Source: Taiwanofungus camphoratus (lineage: Eukaryota; Basidiomycota; Agaricomycetes; Polyporales; Taiwanofungaceae). From it: a stretch of DNA of 64,000 nucleotides. Positions 60,241 to 64,000 of this stretch are shown here, piece by piece. The notes under the pieces were generated by a model. It was not told where the DNA came from, made no database searches, and saw nothing but the letters and a program-made list of their open reading frames with translations. The translations under genes were made by a program, and so were the position numbers. Location: the NCBI GenBank assembly GCA_003999685.1, contig CP021231.1, positions 62,001-126,000 of the forward strand, given 5' to 3'. Every line of letters begins with the position of its first letter. Position 1 is the first letter of the stretch.

Positions 60241-61323
60241 TCAGGCATCCCGCCAAAGCCGATACTCCGGGTCATGGACCGCACGAGGAACGCCTATCGG
60301 ATTAATGGGTAGGAACACATACTCGTGGGAGTACGAGTAATGCAAACAGGCAACGAGACGCAGGGAGGGGCAAGCCTCGGCAAGAGCACGCGACGTATCG
60401 GCTGTTATGACGCTCCATGTCGCCAGAGACTGAAGTTGTCTGAATTGTGAGATGGCAGCAATAAGGTTTGTCTCCTATTTAGAACAATGTCAGTTAGATG
60501 CTATGGTCATTCAAAGCGTGCCAACCTGCATGGTGAAGGATGGCAGGAACCCCAAAGAACGGAGCTCTGGTGCCTGCTTTGCAAGCGCACTGAGGACGGG
60601 GATGAGGTTGCGCTTGTTGTAGGGAAAGTTCAGACGCAGGGACCGCAAGGCACTCGTGTAGTCGCTGAATCGCGCGATGTACGCGAGCCAGCTCTCCTGG
60701 TCATATGCGCACGGCCCGCTGACCCAGACATGCGTGAGGGAGTGACACGACATCAACTTGACAGCGAAGCTTGGTGAGTTAGTGATGCACTCGCGCAGAG
60801 AGGGCAGGAATTGGGGATCCTGCGGCAGCGCGTCTATGGCATTGATGCCGGGATGAGTGTACATCCAGCTCAACCACTTGAGGGCGCGTTGCCCCCGAAG
60901 GAAGGATATGAATGCATCGTCCAAGTCAAAGTCGCAGTCCAATTCTGTAAGCTGAAAAGTGCAGCGTCCAAAAACCCACGCGTTGGTCTTGTCCATGCAA
61001 TCTGAAATCCTCAGCACTTCGAGATTCGGCAGGTTCTCGAGCGCCTGTGCGACACTCCGCCAGTAATCAAGAGGACCAAGGCGATTGTAGTCTTCACTGG
61101 AGATGCTGAGCGAATGCACAAGGGGGCGCACTCTGGGGCAGTGGATAATGAGATTGCATATGGACTCTGTGCGGAGCCGACGGGTGGACTTTATAGATTG
61201 ATAGATAAAGAATTCCGCTTCGGCTTGGAAGGCTCGAGATGTGACGCTGAGGGCACAAAGGTCATGTTTGGAAGGTACATGCTGAAGGATTTCTCGATAC
61301 AGCTCGGGAGGCAATTCGCACAT
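60241..61323 (-). CDS. F-box-like protein (basidiomycete type)
   Basis: Two exons on the minus strand: 61323-60526 and 60474-60241; 343 residues. The start MCELPPELYREILQHVPSKH is the F-box helix; DLCALSVTSRAFQAEAE follows. The rest has irregular leucine-rich repeats: LENLPNLEVLRISD, FQLTELDCDFDLDD, LKWLSWMYTH, LRSLRLNFPYN and PELRSLGFLP. The second exon ends LPINPIGVPRAVHDPEYRLW, RDA. It would bind Skp1 and a substrate in an SCF ubiquitin ligase. The upstream frame stays open past the ATG but starts with non-ATG codons, so I choose this ATG; an extra upstream exon is possible. It is divergent from the JmjC gene, 387 bases apart. Confidence 0.82.
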
Positions 61324-61710
61324 GAAGAACTTGGAAGAACCGCCTGTAGTTAGTGGTAATGTCCCGAGCACACTGAGTGGCTCTTGACAACCATATAGCG
61401 CGGCCAGAAAATCTCGACGGGTATAGCCCTGCACGGCTTCAACAATCTGTAGGTGAGGTCTCTCAGTAGTGGAAGGAAACAAGAAGTTCGTACGACACAC
61501 AAATGGCACATGTTGAAGAATCCCCCCTCGCTGTTTCTCGGGATACCCTCGGAGTCGAGAGACTTCCAGGAATCCAAGTGGGAGACCTGGAGCTGCACCC
61601 AGCGTCTAAGAGGCTCGCGACCTCACCTACACTTACTTGTTAACTGATCTCGACAACTCACCGGCCTCTGGAGCAGTTCCAGATTATCCGCAAGGACCAA
61701 GAGTCAAGCC
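61324..61710. other. Divergent promoter, F-box / JmjC genes
   Basis: 387 bases between divergent start codons. No clear TATA. Confidence 0.5.
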
Positions 61711-63336
61711 ATGTCGAACTTCCCGCAGCTCGACCGCATCGATCCCAGCACAACTGCGCAAAACTTGTTCTTGGAATACATATCGAAAAGGAGGCCAGTC
61801 ATCATTCGTGGACTCCCAGACGATATGTCCTTCCAGGCCCAAAAATGGGTACGTACTGTCCGCATTAATTCTCCCATCGTTTGTGATGCATAGGGCACGC
61901 AAAGATAGACCAACATGGACTACCTCGCTTCAAAGGCCGGTGACACCAAAGTACTGGTAGAGCCCATGCATCCTACAACTCTTCAATTCGGCACGGACGT
62001 CGAGCGCATCTCAATGCCTTTCCGCGAGTTCCTCACATCGCTGCAGAGCGAGAATGGGTCACATCACTATCTTACAACGCAGTATTCTGGGGACGGGGAT
62101 GCTTTGTCGCCGCTCGGCGACGCGCTGACGGCGTTTTCGCCCCCAACTGATGCACTCAAAGATGATTTTCCCATCGTGCCGCGCCTTATGGGCAATTTGT
62201 TCCTTCAGCAGGCCAATCTGTGGTTAGGCAAGTCAAAGGACGGCTCTTCGTCAGGTCTGGTGAGCGCACAGGCACTCTTTTCAATTGAACCTCGTTTATA
62301 TACGTTCTCTAACTCACAGCACCACGACTTTCACGACAATCTGTATTGCCTACTCAAGGGCCGCAAGCGGTTCGTGCTCTTCCCGCCGCAAGAACACGTA
62401 CACCTCTGTCCACACGGTGAACTACACAAGCTGCACGAGAACGGAGTTGTCGCATACGATTCTACGTTGCGCGCAGATGGCCTCGATGAGCGCATTGCGT
62501 TACAGGCACGCGTTCGCGCGCTCGAGCGGAAGCTCGAGGCGTGCCGTGGCATGAAGGGTAAGGGTAAAGGCAAGCGCCAGGAAATCGCGACACTAGAACA
62601 GATGCATGGCGAGGCGGTGCAGCAGCTAAGCAACCTGGCGATGGATGAGGAGTTTGGGTTTGAGTTGGTGAGTTCAGACAGCGAGAATGACGAGGACGAG
62701 AGCTCGGTACAGGATGAGGGTTCTCTCATGGGGGACCTAACAGACGGCCACGACGACTATGATGCTCTTATTGGAGATTTAGAGGAATCTGATGCAGATC
62801 ATGATGCTGCAGGTCCATCCGGATCAAGTAAAAGGAAACATGCGGACAGCATGAGTAGTGAGGACGATGACCAGTTGCCTGTCAAGGAGCCCGGCTCCTT
62901 TTCCCGTATACCCACCGCCTATCTGCACAGACAACTGGATCTACCCACAACCGCGGCCATGCCCCCATCGTCAGGAGATTTTGTCACCCTGGCAAAAGCT
63001 ACACCACCGTACGTCGTCGAGCTCTCCGCGGGCGAGATGCTCTACCTGCCCGCATCGTGGTGGCACGAGGTCACGTCGTCGTCTCCCTCCAACTCCAGCC
63101 AAGAGCAAGAAGATAGCAGCGCCGTCCACATGGCGTTCAATTACTGGTTCTACCCGCCAGATGCTGATAAATTCGAGGCGCCTTACAAGGACACCTTAGT
63201 CTGGGAGTATCTGAGAGAAAGAGCGAGTAAGAGTGCGAGCATGAATGGAGAGAATGGCGTGAACGTGGCGCCAGAGGGGAAGAGGAAGCGAGATGACGCT
63301 GACGAGGCGACGAAGCGGGCTAGGTGGGGAGCCTAG
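61711..63336 (+). CDS. JmjC/cupin-8 domain protein (JMJD7-like)
   Basis: Three exons: 61711-61848, 61909-62259, 62320-63336; 501 residues. The N-terminus has the cupin-8 pattern QNLFLEYISKRRPVIIRGLP. The Fe-binding motif HHDFHDNLYCLLKGRKRF (HxD) appears at the start of exon 3, followed by LFPPQEHVHLCPHG; the second His is likely in WWHEVTSSS. Between them lies an insert of about 150 residues rich in Asp/Glu and Ser (SDSENDEDESSVQDEGS). AFNYWFYPPD marks the end of the barrel. Family members act as Fe(II)/2-oxoglutarate hydroxylases or proteases on lysyl or arginyl substrates. A Lys/Arg tail (KRKRDDADEATKRARWGA) suggests nuclear import. Intron 2 is 60 bases without a stop, so it hides in an open frame; its removal gives GLHHDFHDN. 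Confidence 0.9.
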
Positions 63337-64000
63337 CCTGTGGATGGGGGGCAAGGTGAAAGCGATGCGGAGAGCGCCTGCGTTCAGTCACCACCATACT
63401 GTGTAGGTGACGTGCACGGGACGTATTTGCTTTGATTAGCTGAGTAGCTAGTCTCGAGCATAGAGACCGGATGAGGTTCAGGATTCGTCAGCCTTCAGGC
63501 CTCAGAATACATGACCGTCCATGAGGCGCGGTCTGCATCGGCTCCTTCGAGTCTAGAAGACGTTCACAAACTCGATCAAAAGCTGTAATCAGTATCACCC
63601 AGCTAGAGCACGTACTGTAAGGCAGATTGTTTGCGACGAGAATCGGAGAAGCAGGCGCTCCTAGGTTCCTAACCATCGATCCTGTTCCTTGAGGACGTCG
63701 CGGACTGCTATCGGGACATGTTCTGACCTCAGCGCTGACTGCATGCGGACTTTATTTGAAGCAGCGGCTCAAAGCTATTATCGCTGTGATGCGAAGAGCA
63801 CGATAACACATATCAGCGGCAAATGATGCAAAGGATACATCCTCTGAGGAGACTATATTCGGCGGGCCTGCTGCCAGGACGAGCCGAATATGGACTGAAT
63901 GATAAAGGTGATGCAGTGAAGGTTGAACATCCGCCTAATTAATCTCTGTGAAGGATTAGAACAAAACAAGTAAGACGTTTCCGGAATCTACCAGACAATG
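63337..64000. other. Intergenic to right edge, no gene seen
   Basis: About 660 bases downstream of the JmjC gene. Short frames lack motifs. Confidence 0.5.

Noticed and set aside
1-64000. Retroelements, virus-like elements, CRISPR arrays, biosynthetic cluster
   Set aside because: No reverse transcriptase, integrase, capsid or long terminal repeats, no spaced short repeats, and no NRPS, PKS or terpene genes were recognised.

Overview
The window reads as genomic DNA of a filamentous basidiomycete, most likely a wood-decay or litter agaricomycete. Genes carry many 50-65 base GT-AG introns, and several families are typical of these fungi: FunK1 kinases, a DUF3638/DUF3645 giant protein, a GPI-type GH13 alpha-amylase, RlpA/expansin-like small secreted proteins, F-box proteins and an NLR-like STAND protein. 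I see no CRISPR array, no operon logic, and no reverse transcriptase, integrase or capsid genes. All calls come from reading the sequence; exon joins were chosen so that splice sites, reading phase and family motifs agree.

Layout. 0-2.5 kb: the 3' part of an NLR-like STAND protein with a multi-pass membrane tail, entering from the left edge. 3.5-5.2 kb: a small unknown gene and an expansin-like secreted protein. 6.9-9.6 kb: an RNF216-type RBR ubiquitin ligase, then an intron-containing tRNA-Arg(ACG). 10.2-13.3 kb: a GPI-type alpha-amylase with an unusually long first intron. 13.7-14.9 kb: a short-chain dehydrogenase with a scrambled catalytic region. 17.2-20.9 kb: ERG27 (sterol 3-ketoreductase) head-to-head with a SIT4/PP6-type phosphatase. 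21.6 kb: a 179-bp MITE.

22.5-54.7 kb: three direct copies of a FunK1 kinase gene (two open, the middle one broken). Between copies 1 and 2 lie a heat-shock-type HSP20, a monocarboxylate-type MFS transporter, a signal-peptide polyamine oxidase, an RTT106-like chaperone, an unknown gene and a 3101-residue DUF6606/DUF3638/DUF3645 protein. 55-57.4 kb: REX1-type RNA exonuclease. 58.1-58.9 kb: a secreted protein built of repeated exons. 60.2-61.3 kb: F-box protein, divergent from a JmjC/cupin-8 protein at 61.7-63.3 kb.

The most unusual content is (a) the FunK1 triplication, whose copies are mosaics of each other and so suggest gene conversion; (b) the secreted repeat protein, whose repeat peptide is nearly invariant while its codons have diverged, and whose last repeat is cut by a stop; (c) the STAND protein with a membrane tail; and (d) the giant DUF3638 protein. 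Genes otherwise look like independent housekeeping and secretome loci with no shared pathway.
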